A stretch of DNA of 64,000 nucleotides from Lutraria lutraria (taxonomy: Eukaryota; Mollusca; Bivalvia; Venerida; Mactridae). Under the pieces are notes generated by a model, which was not told the DNA's origin, ran no database searches, and saw only the letters and a list, made by a program, of their open reading frames with translations. A program made the translations under genes and the position numbers. Positions 1 through 13,204 of the stretch are shown one piece after another (position 1 is the stretch's first letter; every line of letters starts with the position of its first letter). Where the stretch lies: contig OZ026844.1 of NCBI GenBank assembly GCA_964023205.1, forward strand, positions 37,385,963 to 37,449,962, given 5' to 3'.

Positions 1-531
1 ATCTCATTGCACACATATCTCATTGCGCACTTACAGAAGGCAATGCTTCTTCAGTTTTTACCAACAATTCATTTAAAATTAATTTCACATGTTCAAGTAT
101 GTTTATAATCTGTGCTGCCATGTTAACTGTCAGAATTAATAGGAAAACTGGTAAAAAACAGACCTCTGAATATGACAATCATAGCAACTCCATGTCTATA
201 GTCAAGTTGTGTCACATGCTTTATTGCCAAGACTAACAACTAATTGTGATCAAGCATTTGAATGAAAAGCTGTATAAAGATCCCTAAAAGTCTAGTTGTC
301 TGAGAATTCCGGTTTTCAAAGAAATGTTTAAAAATACAAAAAATAACTGGATTTGAAAATCGTCTAATTTTCAGGGAATTCCGGTTTTCAGGGAGTCCAG
401 TTTTAGGGGTTTTACCGTTTTACTAAAGACTTCTAGTTTATGTTTGAACTGATCAACTCAATTCATCTACTGCAATGTTTGAAACCCGTATTGATTACAG
501 TCCAACTAAAATGTTCTATGTTACATTACAG

Positions 532-3500
532 TTGATGGTGGCTGGGGCGAATACACTCCATGGTCAGAATGTATCAGTTTAAACAGGGAGGGGTGTGGCC
601 CAGGAAAGCGGACAAGAAGTAGGGAATGTAACAGACCTATGCCAGAATGTGGTGGAGATGAATGTGAGGGCAATGAAGTTGAACAAGAAAATTGTGAACT
701 TCCAAGTTGTAAGTGCTTAGGTTTTGAATTTTTTTCTATAAAACGAATTCATAATTGGAAAATACAGTACAACCTCTCCAGAGCGGCTGTGTCTTGAGCA
801 ACAACCTTCCTGCAACAACAACATGTTTTCCCTGCAGCACAATTTAACTATAAATTGAACCTCTCTGAAGCAACAGCCTTTCAACATCAGCAAAATTTGG
901 CTTCTCCCAAAGGGTTTTGCTTTAGAAATGTTGAACTGTATAGTAAAGCATTTCATTATAAACGACTTTGTAAATCTTTTTATTTTCATTTACACACCTG
1001 AGACATTTTTTATGTATAAATTAAGTATCAAAAAGTGTTAATGGAAATAAACGTATGTTTGTATTTGGTGATCATAAGAATTCTAGCACTGAGCTTCAGA
1101 CAATGCAGTTGATCAACGACCATGTTTTTTATATTCATCATAGTCTGTGATTATTAGGGTTACAGGTCACTGAAAGTAGACAAACCAATCATAATTCTTA
1201 CTTCCATGCTGCCTAAATTCTTTACCATGACTCAAACCTTTGTCTTGGGTGATTGCGTAGCTGTTTTGAGTGGTTTTTGTTCTCTCTGTTTGTTAAGCAT
1301 TGTGGAACTAAGCTAAAACACTTTATACTGTTTTTGTTTTAGGCTGTGAAACTTATCCTTGGTCTGAATATGGAAACTGTAGTGAACCTTGTGGAGAGGG
1401 TGAACAGAACAGAACAAGAACTTTAGTAGATCCTGATGCCCCTGGATGTGATCAAGTCCACCTGGTAGAAACACAACCTTGTAACAAAGATCCATGTGGT
1501 ATGTTGTATAAACCATTCAAAATATTCCCGCAAAATAGTCCCAAATTGTACCCCTTATTTCTGTATTATACATGCCTGTCACTATTATTAAATATACTAT
1601 AATATAATTATGTAATTCAGTCCAAAATATGATTTTATGCATATGAAACATGAAAATATTTATTCAAATGTTATTGCCCTCAGATACAAACCAGCCATTC
1701 CCTGGTGAAAACTTCATGAATAGTCCATTTGTTGTTCTTGAACTATTCAGGAACTAAATGCATGAACTATTTATGAAGGTCAAATGGCCATTTTACAAAA
1801 TTTAATTAAATAAATAAACCATGAACATTTCTTGAATATAATATTTTATGAACCATTCACATTTATGAACCTTTCATGAACACTTTTTTAAGGTTACAAT
1901 GTAATCACCTGTGACATGAAAAAGTACTAAGTTTATTATAGGGAAAAAGTTTAATTAATAGTACAAATGTAGTTCTTGTTTTATTATCTCACTGTTAAAG
2001 GGTCATGAGTTCGAGCCCTGTTACTGACCACGTCTCTTTATGTCAGAAAGTAGGCAGTTGCTTACGCAGGATGAAAGTCTAGTACAGGTTCTTCCCAGGA
2101 GGGATGATTAGGTGAACTGTCCGCCTCATATGACTCTGACTGTTTAAATGGGCATAAAACGTGATATAAACAAATTTAGTTTTATTATCTAATATTGATT
2201 TATGATTTTATCTGTGTGTATTATTAGGAGGTGATTGTGAAACAACTGACTGGACACCATATACTGAATGTAATGTTACATGTGGTAATGGAAAGAAATC
2301 TAGATCACGTACAATAATTAGTGGCGACGATTGTGAAGGCTATGATTTAGAAGAAGTAGAAGACTGCTATCCACAACCATGTCCGGAGGGTAATTATAAC
2401 TCTGATGCATTTTACTGTGATTGTGGACTGTAAAGGACTGAAGTGTTCAATTAAAAATAAATTGATAACAAATAATTGAAAACACATTTGGTAGAACTTG
2501 GTTATTATACCCCACTCACATAGTGGGGTCTATATAGGAGACACTTTGTCTCTCTGTCTGTCTGTCTGTCTGTCCGGAATTGTGTCCGCTCTGTAACTTT
2601 GTTATTCATTGGATGACTTTGAAATAACATCTAAACTTAATAAATGTGATATTCATTAACATTCAGGTGAGACATTTAATGTTTAACTGAATAAGCAAAA
2701 TCCTCAGGAACATTTGATGACTAGACAATACTTCTGAACAGATAATACATGAGAAGAGAACAGTCAAGCAGGGAAAAGTGAAAAAAAGAAATGAAAATTT
2801 ATCTGCTTAACATGACAGCATCTCTTTCAGAATCATGCTTCAACTGTGTGAATGACAACTATATAGCATACGTAACAATATGAAAAAATAAGTCAAGGAA
2901 AACATTGCAATTAGCAAAAGAACCTCCATTATCTGCTTGCTAGCATACAAATAATAATTTATTGATTACATTCTATAAACTGTTATCATATATTTGCCAG
3001 AATAGCAAAACTATGTTTGATTGCATCACAACAGCAACAACATGTTTGAACATATCATAAAAGCAACACCATGTTTGATTATGTAACAATAGCAACACCA
3101 TGCTTAATTATGTCACAATAGCAACAACATGTTTGATTATGTCACAATAGCAACAACATGTTCAATTATATAACAATAGCAACACCTTGTTTAATTATGT
3201 CACAATAGCAACAACATGTTGGATTATGTCATAATATCAACAAACCAGTTAATAACAACACCAGAGTCACCAACTTTCTGACATTTTGATGACATGTGCT
3301 ATTGACTGAGCTAACGAGATGTCAGCAGCAGAATAAAGTCTTCTTGTTTTAAATTTCAGAATGTGAAGAAAACGAAGTTGTTGAAGAACGAGATAACTGT
3401 GGGACACCAACATGTGATGAATACCTGCTAGAGCTCTCTAATGTGCCACCTATTCCATGCAATGTCACTGGAATGCCTATGGTGGATTGCTACTGTGATA

Positions 3501-6500
3501 AGGGCTACTATTTGAATGATGATCATGAATGTGTGACCCCAAAAGAATGCACAATGTGTATATCAGATAATGGCATGATGATTGAGGTAAGTCCTGAATT
3601 CAACACTCCACTTCCATATCCAACTTCAGCACAACATGTCTGGAACTATTTTGAATTCCAACAATATAAGTTGCACTAGTGGACAACCCTTTATTGTCAT
3701 AGGGATCTGGCTGTTTAGTTATCTGACATCCCTTTATTGCCATAAAACATGTAAATTGTAAATAAGTGTTTTAATATTGGTGGTTAAGGAGATGGGATGT
3801 GGATTTATTTTGGTTATTGACTATGAACTTGCCAAATATAGAATCCATAAATTCAAGAACATCTTAAAATTACCAGATTTTTCACATGCAGAAATAAAGA
3901 CATATACAGTATATCTCTCTACTTAAATATGATATATACTGGTGATATTCTAACACTGTATTCTTTATGTGTTTAGGACGGTGAGACTTTCCCAGTAGAA
4001 GATGAGTGTAACGAGTATGTTTGTGTCAAAGGTCAGCTAATTAAACAATCTGTTTGTAAGGCTCCTGAGGAATACACATGTGGTGTAAGTTCTTTTTTTT
4101 TTTAGGTATTATTTTGGGTGGTAATTGTCAATTATCAATGATTTTATCAATGCATAGTAGTTATACTTTTGCTTTGTCATAGTAAACTTATTATAATCCA
4201 ACATTTTTAGAAAAGAAATCTATAAAATATACCCTTCTGTTTGTGTATTTTGGGAGATATATGTGCGGCACTATGCTTTTATTCTGTGATTAAGTATTGA
4301 CTGAAAAAGTTTTTATCTTAATTTGACAATATTTGCACACACTTTTGTACCAATGTAGAATTAAAAAACACTTTATTATGCAGATTAACTAATTTTGAAT
4401 CCATTTTTGTACACTTATAATACCCGCGCCATTTGAATAGCGGAAGGGCATAGTGTGTTAGCTAGCTACTCTCCGTCTGTGTGTTGGTCCATTCAAATTT
4501 TGGTTCCCAAGCCATAACTCAAGAAATATTTCATAGATAGGTTTTATATTTTTCATGAAAGTGTATAGTAAATGAAATACAGGTCAAGTTAGGTTTCCAA
4601 ACATTAAAATCCAAACATTTTCACAGGAGTTATGGCCCCTTTTTGTCTTAGCTCTCAGCAGGGCATTCTTGACACATTTCTAGCTTCATATTTCAACTTA
4701 TTAATAGCCTATCTCAATATAAGGACTTGTACTCCAAAGGTGTTCTAGATTGTTCTAGATATATAATCCTTGTTGTCTATGGGGTGTTATAACTAGATAA
4801 TATTTATTATATTACTTACATTTTCAGCCTGGTGAAAAGCTGGTGGAAGGAACATGTTGTCCTAAGTGTGTTCCAGCAGAAGGTAGCCATTTGTTGTTGT
4901 TTTTTACCTTACCACAAGTATTTACTATTTTATATAAAGTCCAACCTGTGAACTAATACCATCCATGGGAAAGCCAATATGTGAACTTTATGTGAAGATG
5001 GTTTTAAGGATGATTCTTTGCTTTCTGTACACTGTCTAAAAAAAGACATTCTGCTTTTATAACCTAGAACATACAAAAATTATCATGTCAGACTTCATAC
5101 TGAGAAACAAAATAAAATACATTATATGTGATGTCAGTCGATAAAACGTGAAAGAAATTGTTTGTCTCTGGTTACCTGGCCTACATTAATAGTTCCCCGT
5201 CACCCCGATTTTATTAGGTCTAAAGAAAATTACAAAATTACACGCACTTTCTTACTTATTTATCTTCCACGTGCTTTCAAGAGCCAAGAAAAAAATCCCA
5301 GACCTACCTACCTTATTTGTAATGAGCATATACCCAGAAACAAACAATGTTTTAAAGCCTAGTAAATGGTCGACAAAAAAAATGTTAGATGAGGGGTAAA
5401 ACTGTTGTAGCTTTAAATAATCTAACTACAAGTTCTGACCAAGTTGGTTTATAGTGATCTACTTGCCGGAAACTAAATAGCATGTACTGAACTGTATGTT
5501 GTACTTCAGATCAATGACCAAGAAATTAATATTACCTTCCAGAACAATCTTACACTAAAGAACATTATCCTCATAGCATTGTTGACTTTTGTTATTGTAC
5601 AGATGATACAATACTTGATTCACTGGCTTTCAAATCTCATAATATTAAGTGTTTTTAGTATGCTAAACAATATCACTACTTATCAAGCTCATGCAGGCAT
5701 TAGGTTACATTTGGTGAATCATAGAAAAAAAGTAATGGATGCAATCCAGGTTCTGGATATGTCCGGAATTTCTGATTTATCTGTCCTGAAAGAGCTATGA
5801 TTTCGGAGCAAATTAAAAGTCATTTGACAAAAATATCTCAAGAAAGTTATGGCCAATTTAATCTACTCTGAAGGATTTTCTTTAATAGTTTTACTGAGTT
5901 AGATATAGAAACAATATGGTTGAACTTGAGGGCCTCATGTTTGACAAGAATGGTGGCCGCATATGATTTTCCCAATTGCTAATTTGGACACCCCTGTAGA
6001 ATAAGTCAGGTCATAATTTCATTTTTCAGAAGCTCCAGACAAGTGTAATCTTAGAACAGAGGTGAGGTTCCTGTCCTCTCCTGATGGTGATTGTGAGTCC
6101 ACAAAACCAGTGAATATTTCATACTGTGGTGGGTCTTGTGGTAATGGTATGCAACAGGGTCAGCTGTATATAGGTGATAGTGAACTGGAAGTGGAACAAG
6201 AATGTAAATGTTGCACAGGTATACACCATTTGTCTTCTTTATGCTGTTACTGTAAAACTGTCCTTGCACACCACAGTGGCAACTTACTCTAAGACAAAGG
6301 ATCAAGATCTGTGGAGGAGATCGATGGAGTTTTCAAAAATTGTCTAAATTATGTGATAATTGTGAGACACTCTTGTGATGATAATTACAACATGAATATA
6401 CCATACTCTTTAGTTCCCTAAAGTTAAATGGAATATTAACTGAGAATTGACAATTAAGGAATTGGAATTTATAAAAATGATAGAGAACTGATCGAAAGAT

Positions 6501-8407
6501 CAAAAATGGTCAATAAGGGAATTGACAGAGAGCTTTAAGTTTTAATATTGACAGATAATGAACCGACAATTTGCAGTTTGAATGCTGACAGATGCAAATA
6601 ATTCTACATTCTTATTACAAGACTATCGTCATGAATATTTAACAAGAAAAACTATAATGAAACGTTATTTGTGGACAAATTACTAGAAGCATTGGTTTAG
6701 TTTTTTTGTATGAAGTTGTTTTTCTTTCATAAAGGATATTGAAAGTGGTAAAACTATTTATGGAACTAGTCTTTTCATAACTATAATCAATCAGATAAAA
6801 TACTGATTGATTGATTTCAGTTTTTATGATTATTACAATGAATAGATCATTTATATGGAGTCTGATCCACTTAAGCATAAACCTCAAGTTTTATTCTTTT
6901 ATGGTGTCTTAATCATAAATTTAGAATCAAGCACATTTAATCATAAAACTGTTGTATATAGCCACTTTGATTACAAATATCTAGCCTGTAGACATGTTTT
7001 AGCTAAGGTAAAAACATTTCAGCCCTTTGAATTTTCCAGATGGCAAGAAATTGACAAATAAATTAATCGAATACAAATTTTCTTCCCTACAATTAAGGGA
7101 CTGCAAGATTTTTAACTTTCACATGACTTACGTTAATTAGCTAAGATATGTGTCCAGTGATTTTGATAGACTACAGTTATACTAGTATATAGACTACAGT
7201 TATACTAGTATATAGACTACAGTTATACTAGTATATAGACTACAGTTATACTAGAATATAGACTACAGTTATACTAGTATATATCCAAGTAATCATGTAT
7301 TTCAGGTGACGCTGGAGACCTTCTTGCAGTAGAAGTAAAATGTAAAGTTAAAACTTCTGATGGTTCAATACGTAACCCTGTCGTGAAAACTGCACATTTT
7401 AGGAACAGGAAGAATTGCGCTTGTAAAGTATGTAATGGTGAAGATGTAAGTCCAACAACAGGATCTCCTGGTAAGACAATCATTAAAACATGACTACATA
7501 CTGTAGTATCATTATCATTCATATGGGGCAAATTTTAAACTATGTCTAGAGAAGATTATTGTGTACGGTATAACCTCTCCAGAGCCCTCTGTAGAGTAAC
7601 AACCTCTTTATAAAACCTTCAAAATTTCCCATAAATGGTATTTACTGTTAGTTTAACCTCTGTAGAGTAACAACCTCTAAATAACGGTCAATACATACAG
7701 CTCCCAGTGTTGCTCTACAGAGGTTGCACAGTACATTTTTCCTGTTCTAGTTATATTTAATGGTTTTAAAATAAAATTTGGAAATCCGTTAATATTAAAG
7801 ACTGAGCAAAAATATCTTGTTAAAGAGTGTGTGTAAAAATGTGTGCCAGTGTAAACAAATGATGCACAATTCTTGATGTATGATACCTGTTTACTCATGT
7901 TTGTTGCTTGAGTTTTATATATTTCTAATAATTATCACTGAAATTCTAAGCTGTATTCAAGTATTTAATAGCATGTTGAAGTATCTATTTTCCAATGTGA
8001 CGTATTATTTAAACTAAGATATATCTTATAAACATTTGGTTAAAATATATACAGTGCAACCTCTTCAAAGCAACACCCTTTGGGAGTAGCAAAATTATGT
8101 TGTTGCTGAAAGGTTGTTGCTCTTGGTGGGAGGTAAACCTTATCGTGAAAAGTTCAGTGTGTGAAAACAGTGAGAAATTGGATGTACATACTTAAGTCTT
8201 TTGCTATGTTTCAAATGTAACTAAGAAATATTTTTTGCATATTGTGTTTAAATATATATAATATGTTATGCTTTTCATATTTGATATTTTGTTTATATTT
8301 AATATGTTCTTTGTAAAATACATTGGCATAATGCATTAAATACTTAAATAAAGAATGCAAATTATGTTGTTGTTTTTTTCTTTTCAGGAGGAAATCCGAG
8401 GAAGTAG
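532..8407 (+). CDS. 3' part of a secreted TSP1/TIL/VWC/cystine-knot protein (SCO-spondin/mucin-like)
   Basis: Nine exons splice with consistent phases: 532-708, 1343-1498, 2228-2389, 3360-3586, 3977-4084, 4828-4882, 6030-6218, 7306-7470 and 8388-8407 (stop TAG). The first three exons each encode one thrombospondin type 1 repeat, visible as WSEC...CGPGKRTRS, WSEYGNCSEPCGEG and WTPYTECNVTCGNGKKSRS. Exon 4 is a TIL-like cysteine module (CYCDKGYYLNDDHECVTPKEC). Its end and the next two exons form a VWC-like module ending GTCCPKCVP. The last exons form a C-terminal cystine knot (CGGSCGNG, then CKCC and NCACKVC). This order is known from SCO-spondin, otogelin and gel-forming mucin/VWF relatives, where the knot mediates dimerisation of secreted multimers. 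The incoming phase at 532 requires an upstream exon outside the window, so the gene is 5'-partial. Intron 8 donor choice is ambiguous (7445 or 7470). The exact family name is an inference; the module content is directly readable. Confidence 0.9.
763..940. mobile_element. pogo/Tigger-like MITE, copy 1
   Basis: A 178 bp element in intron 1 of the TSP1 gene. The left end is TACAGTACAACCTCTCC; the right end read in reverse starts TACAGTTCAACATTTC and continues into AAACCCTTTGGGAGAAG, which matches the left-half phrase CACCCTTTGGGAG of the copies at 8.05 and 39.6 kb. TA dinucleotides flank CAG ends, as expected for pogo-type Tc1/mariner relatives. No coding capacity. Confidence 0.7.
1985..2165 (+). 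mobile_element. tRNA-derived SINE, family A, copy 1
   Basis: The sequence has a pol III B-box-like motif (GAGTTCGAGCCC) followed by a body containing GCAGTTGCTTACGCAGGATG, TAGTACAGGTTCTTCCCAGG and GCCTCATATGACTCTGACTG. The same order recurs at 15090-15275 (plus) and, inverted, at 25608-25830 and 30335-30560. It lies in intron 2 of the TSP1 gene. The A-box side is degraded in this copy. Confidence 0.75.
2508..2600. repeat. Terminal hairpin plus GTCT microsatellite of an interspersed element
   Basis: A near-perfect palindrome, CCCCACTCACATAGTGGGG, at about 2510-2528 is followed by a (GTCT)n run at about 2550-2575. Hairpin ends next to short simple repeats are typical of the small Helentron-like or pearl-like elements known in bivalves. 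Element boundaries cannot be set. Confidence 0.45.
3000..3245. repeat. Minisatellite with ~29-30 bp unit
   Basis: About seven imperfect tandem copies of a unit containing GATTATGTCACAATAGCAAC. It lies in intron 3 of the TSP1 gene, ending about 115 bp before the exon at 3360. Confidence 0.85.
4418..4790. repeat. Probable interspersed element with GC-rich end
   Basis: Begins near TAATACCCGCGCCATTTG and contains AAGCCATAACTCAAG and, further on, AGTTATGGCCCC. These phrases recur in the monomer arrays at 28.5 and 57.6 kb. It probably ends near GGGGTGTTATAA. It lies in the intron between exons 3977-4084 and 4828-4882. The boundaries are uncertain. Confidence 0.35.
7169..7283. repeat. 23 bp tandem repeat next to a splice acceptor
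   Basis: Five copies of a 23 bp unit, core GACTACAGTTATACTAGTAT, ending about 20 bp before the acceptor AG of the exon starting at 7306. ACTAGT within the unit makes it partly palindromic. Confidence 0.9.
7564..7734. mobile_element. pogo/Tigger-like MITE, copy 2
   Basis: A 171 bp element with ends TACGGTATAACCTCTCC and, in reverse, TACTGTGCAACCTCTGTAG. The interior keeps the GAGTAACAACCTCT phrase on both arms. It is in the last intron of the TSP1 gene. Confidence 0.7.
8050..8140. mobile_element. pogo/Tigger-like MITE, truncated copy 3
   Basis: Only the left half is clear: TACAGTGCAACCTCTTC, then CACCCTTTGGGAGTAGCAAA and a GGTTGTTGCTC phrase, as in the copies at 12.76 and 39.6 kb. A right end is not evident. 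Confidence 0.6.
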
Positions 8408-9990
8408 ACTATACATTGCGAACTAATTGAAAACAAAACCTTTTGAAGACTGACCATGTATTGTTTAAAGGACTATGATTTCAAGCCATTAACCTTTTAT
8501 TTTTATTAATTGTGCTACTGTAGAAAATCTATTGAATAGAATAAGTGTCATTCCAAAATAGACTCCATCATACCCCAGGTATTTAGTATCTTTGTATTTA
8601 TATAGAATTCTAACTACTGGCAAATTTTTAATTTGTTGTGAAAATAGTATAGTGTTCTTGTGAATATCAAATCTATATCAAGCTTTTATGAAAATTTGAT
8701 ATTGAACTTAAAAATTTTTATAGCACTTAAAATTTTTGCTACAATAATGTAAAACTATTTAGTATTAAGAAAGTTTTGTCTTGAACACTTGATAATTTAG
8801 ATTTACAAACATGAAATTAGTTACTTAACCAAGTGTATTGGTACATCTTTGTGGAAGTACTATTATCGAAAACTTTGGTTCACTACATTCTTAATGTTAT
8901 AATTCTTTTACTACAATCAAAATGTGCCTTGTTTGTCAATAGTTCATACAATTGTACAATTTATAATTGTTTACTGAATACTAACCTTCTAACAAAACTA
9001 ATCAGTGGATTTAATTCACATTTTTATTATTAACCAACAAACTGGCTTCATTTTACATCACACTGACACACAAAATTACTCTATATAATATAAGACTTAT
9101 GATATACTTATTATTAAATGTGTGGCTACAATTATATCAATCTGTCACTGGTCTGGTGAATCAAATATTTCTATAGTCTGTACTTTCCGGGGTATTTTTA
9201 TGCAGTCTACTCATCAGATTATGTTTATGTAAAAGTTGATGATAAGCAAACAGCTTTGTATTTTTTGTAAATTTTATGTAGAAATAACTTGATGTCTAAG
9301 ACTGACGTGATACTTAGTTTGAAAAATAAGGATAAACCTTTAGTACAGTTCATATGACTTTAAGGTTATTTTTTTTGTCTTTTTTGACTTCAAGCTTAGT
9401 AGTTTTCAGGAACAAAGATAAATATTGAATCCTTAATCTTAAATTGAATGAGCACTGCATATTCTCTCATTTTTCTTTTTCTTCATTTTTTTTGCTTTCA
9501 GCTAAATAGATGTTAATGTAATCCCGTTAGTATTAAATTGTTGAATATTGTTCAGAATCATTGTCAATTGCTGTAGATCGGATATGAATATTGGAATGTG
9601 TAAATTATAAAATAAAGCATTACCATGATACCATTCATTATGAAAATATGTCATCGATAAAGCGTTCAGTGACAAGTTGACTTTGTGTGAAAAATCCAGT
9701 TGAAAAATGTGAACTTTATAATACAAAATATGTGATATATTTATTATTTGAATTGTTGCAAGCGTAATAATCAATGAAAATGTTGGTTGTTGGCTAACAT
9801 CAAAGATTTTCATGTTTGAAGCCAATGATTATTTTTATCAACTTGTTTGGAGAGTCTGAACTTGAATGTCTTTATAATCATAGAATTAGTCTGCACTGCA
9901 CACTGTTTCATCTTGTTAATTTATTGTTTAACCTTGCATGCTTCAAGTTAGTTTGTTGTGAAAATAAATCTTCAATCTTAGAATAAACGC
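8408..9990 (+). other. Probable 3' UTR of the TSP1/cystine-knot gene
   Basis: AT-rich sequence after the stop codon without recognisable coding content. AATAAA hexamers occur at 9611-9616, 9963-9968 and 9982-9987. The last two precede a sequence change and are the most plausible poly(A) signals, giving a UTR of about 1.6 kb. Small open frames here (for example on the minus strand at 9502-9825) have no recognisable similarity. Confidence 0.4.
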
Positions 9991-10056
9991 ACTGCATCTC
10001 TAACCATTGTTCTTGTTAGTTTCTACTAATACCACTTTTAATAGTTTAACGTTATA

Positions 10057-10224
10057 GAGTTATTTCATGGGCATTTGTTGAACAGTCAAAAATGTGGTCC
10101 CGAGGTGGAGGGGTGACTTTTGAACTGTTGCCCAGAGGCCATAGGCCAAAAGCAACATTCCAAGATGTCACTGGCACACTGATGGCCACATTTTGACTAT
10201 TCCACAAATGCCCATGGAATTACT
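10057..10224. mobile_element. Short inverted-repeat MITE (~167 bp)
   Basis: Left arm AGTTATTTCATGGGCATTTG and the reverse complement of the right arm, AGTAATTCCATGGGCATTTG, match over about 39 bp; both continue into a CAGTCAAAA/TAGTCAAAA-ATGTGG phrase. The interior is GC-richer than its surroundings. No coding capacity. It lies just beyond the probable 3' end of the TSP1 gene. Confidence 0.8.
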
Positions 10225-10549
10225 GTTTTATTTCCTAATGCGTTATATAAATGTTTTTATATATTCCATTCTTGTTCTGAAATATCCTGGAAGAGAACTA
10301 GAATTTTTCTACGAAATTTCAAAATTGTGTTTCATTTACATCAGAATCACATAAATGCTTGCAAAGCTAAAAGATACTGGTATGTATGCCTTGACCAGAA
10401 TGTACTAGTTGTTACTGAATGTTCATTACAGAAACTGATATCGAAAAAGTCAACAGTTAAACATGTTGACCTGTCAACAGTTTGCAGTATGACTTATTTT
10501 GTAATACAGAAATAACAAATTAATATTTATATAATACATTGGGTAATAA

Positions 10550-11935
10550 TCAGACCTGTTGATTAAACAAAGGTTAACAGCCAGACCTGTGAACAAAACA
10601 TAATGGACAACAGCCAGACATGTAAACAAAGGTCAACAGTCAGACCTGTAAACAAAGGTCAACAGTCAGACCTGTAAACAAAGTACAACAGTCAGACCTG
10701 TAAACAAAAGACAACAGTCAGACCTGTAAACAAAAGACACCAGTCATACCTGTAAACAAAGGTCAACAGTCAGACCTGTAAACAAAGGACAACAGTCAGA
10801 CCTGTAAACAAAGCTCAACAGTCAGACCTGTAAACAAAGAACAACAGCCAGACCTGTAAACAAAGGTAAACAAACCACTGAACAAAGGACAACAGTCAGA
10901 CCTGTAAACAAAGGTCAACAGTCAGATCTGTAAACAAAGAACAACAACCAGACCTGTAAACAAAGGACAACAGTCAGACCTGTAAACCAATGACAACAAA
11001 CCTCTGAACAAAGGACAACAGTCAGACCTGTAAACAAAGGTCAACAGTCAGACCTGTAAACAAAGGTCAACAGTCAGACCTGTAAACAAAGGTCAACAGT
11101 CAGACCTGTAAACAAAGGACAACAGTCAGACCTGTAAACAAAGGACACCAGTAAGACCTGTACACAAAGGACAACTGTCATACTTGTAAACAAAGGACAA
11201 CAGTCAGACCTGTAAACAAAGGACAACAGTCAGACCTGTAAACAAAGAACAATAGCCAGACCTGTAAACAAAGGACACCATTCAGACCTGTAAACAAAGG
11301 ACAGCTGTCAGACCTGTGAACAAAGGACAACTGTCAGACCTGTAAACAAAGGACAACAGTCAGACCTGTAAACAAAGGTCAACAGTCAGACCATTGAAAA
11401 AACTCAACGGACTTGTAAACAAAGGTCAACAGTTTGACCTGTGAAGGAAGGTCAACAGTCGGTCTTGATAACAAAGGCCAACAGTCAGACCTGTGACCAA
11501 AATATAACAGTCAGAAATGTGAACAAAACATAACAGTCAGGACCGTGAACAAAACATATCAGTCACACATGTGAACAAAGCATATCAGTCACACATGTGA
11601 ACAAAACATAACAGTCCGACCTGTGAACAAAGCATAACAGTCACACCTGTGAACACAACATTGCAGTCGGACCTACGAACTAAGGTCAATAGTCAGACTT
11701 GTGAACAAAACATAACAGTCAGACCTGTGAAATAAGGTCAACTGTCAGACCTGTGAAATAAGGTCAACAGTCAGACCTGTGAACAAAACATAACAGTCAG
11801 ACCTGTGAAATAAGGTCAACTGTCAGACCTGTGAAATAAAGTCAACAGTCAGACCTGTGAAATAAGGTCAACTGTTGGACCTGTGAACAAAGGTCAACTG
11901 TCGGACCTGTGAACAAAGGTGCATATTTAGACCTG
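10550..11935. repeat. 26 bp minisatellite array (~1.4 kb, ~50 copies)
   Basis: Tandem copies built on CAGTCAGACCTGTAAACAAA with a variable hexamer (GGTCAA, GGACAA, GAACAA). Central copies are nearly identical. After about 11.5 kb the unit drifts to GTGAACAAAACATAACAGTC, so the array has a homogeneous core and an older right side. There is no spacer structure, so it is not a CRISPR-like array. Confidence 0.95.
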
Positions 11936-12369
11936 TTAATAGGGAAGAGAAGTCACATGACCTTGTTAACAATTGCCCTTTATTCAGACATTCATTTGAT
12001 TCATTGTGACAATATCTATATACTAAAGTGACTGTTGTTCACAGAGAACTGTACTTATGAGTAATAGTAAACCCAGAGCTGTCTGTATTTGATCCAAGAG
12101 ATATTTGCTCTTTACAAAAACTGATGATCACTGTTCATATATGAAGAATCTTCAGTCGAATTTGAATTAAGATTTCATTGAAAAAAATAGAGAAAAAAAG
12201 GTTTTTATCTGACTTTTATCTAAATATCCGGTAAAAAACGTGTTTTTAGAATGCACGATTTTAACTATTACAAGAAAGTTCAAAATAAGAACGTGTGATC
12301 TTGATGATTGAACTCGAGACTTTTTTCTACTCTAAGTAATCTGTAGAGCCTTAAATCGTCAAGTAGACG

Positions 12370-12695
12370 TGCACTTAAACGATGGAAGTTTTAAGAATTG
12401 CAATCGAGTGGTAACGAAAGGTCGTGGGTGCGATTCTTGGTTCCGCCATAAGAATTTCTCATGGACGCCTTTTTAGTGTCACCATCTGAACTACCGAGCC
12501 AAATACTGTGTCTAGAAAATCACAGGAAAAATGATGAGGCTTTACATCGGTCACGATAAAGAACCAGGAAAAACTATTTAAAATACGGGTAGGGAAACAA
12601 ATGCCCGGTTTTCCTGTATCTTCTCTCCCCTTTCTCTGGCGAAGGCACTGAAATGACCATAGCTACCATATGGGCCGTTAAACAACAGATAGATA
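12370..12695 (+). mobile_element. tRNA-derived SINE, family B
   Basis: A B-box-like GGTCGTGGGTGCGATTC sits about 70 bp into the unit. It is followed by a long body with GAACCAGGAAAAACTATTTA and a 3' phrase CATATGGGCCGTTAAACAAC, then a short ATAGATAT repeat tail. The tRNA-like head plus unique body and simple tail fits a SINE. No second copy is present in this window. Confidence 0.5.
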
Positions 12696-12762
12696 TACAA
12701 ATATTGATTAACTGTCGACCAAATTAGTTATATGAATCATTTAGTGAAAGCATCGAACCATA

Positions 12763-12941
12763 TTCAGTGCAACCTCTCGAAAGCAACACCCTTTGAGAGG
12801 AGTAAAATTATGTTATTGTTAAGAGGTTGTTGCTCTAGAGAGGTTAAATTGATAGTTAAATCGTAGAGTGGAAAAAATCGTGCTGTTGTTGAAGGGATGT
12901 TGTTGCTCAAGAGAGAGCTGCTCTGGCGAGGTTGTACTGTA
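12763..12941. mobile_element. pogo/Tigger-like MITE, copy 4
   Basis: An almost complete copy of about 177 bp. The left end is TTCAGTGCAACCTCTCG and the right end in reverse is TACAGTACAACCTCGCC. The interior has two arms each ending in GTTGTTGCTC. Confidence 0.8.
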
Positions 12942-13204
12942 CATAATAAAATTGCTGCATTCAGTGGTTATAAAATCATCATACAACATTATTAAACATG
13001 TTTTCTTCAGCAACTATTGCTTATGATTTATTAAATAATCGCACAAGCAAAATCAGATAATCAAACTGAAGTGGTGACCAAAACAAGAAAGGTTTATATT
13101 TTTGTATTAATTTGGTATAAATTGCTAAATCCAGCTTCAATCATCCCCAATTGTCATGTAACAAATTATTACAAATGTGGAGATATTATTTAACAAATCG
13201 CCCA

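Noticed and set aside
9502..9825. 107-codon minus-strand frame starting MASNMKIF
   Set aside because: It is in the probable 3' UTR of the TSP1 gene, with no recognisable domain and no splice support.
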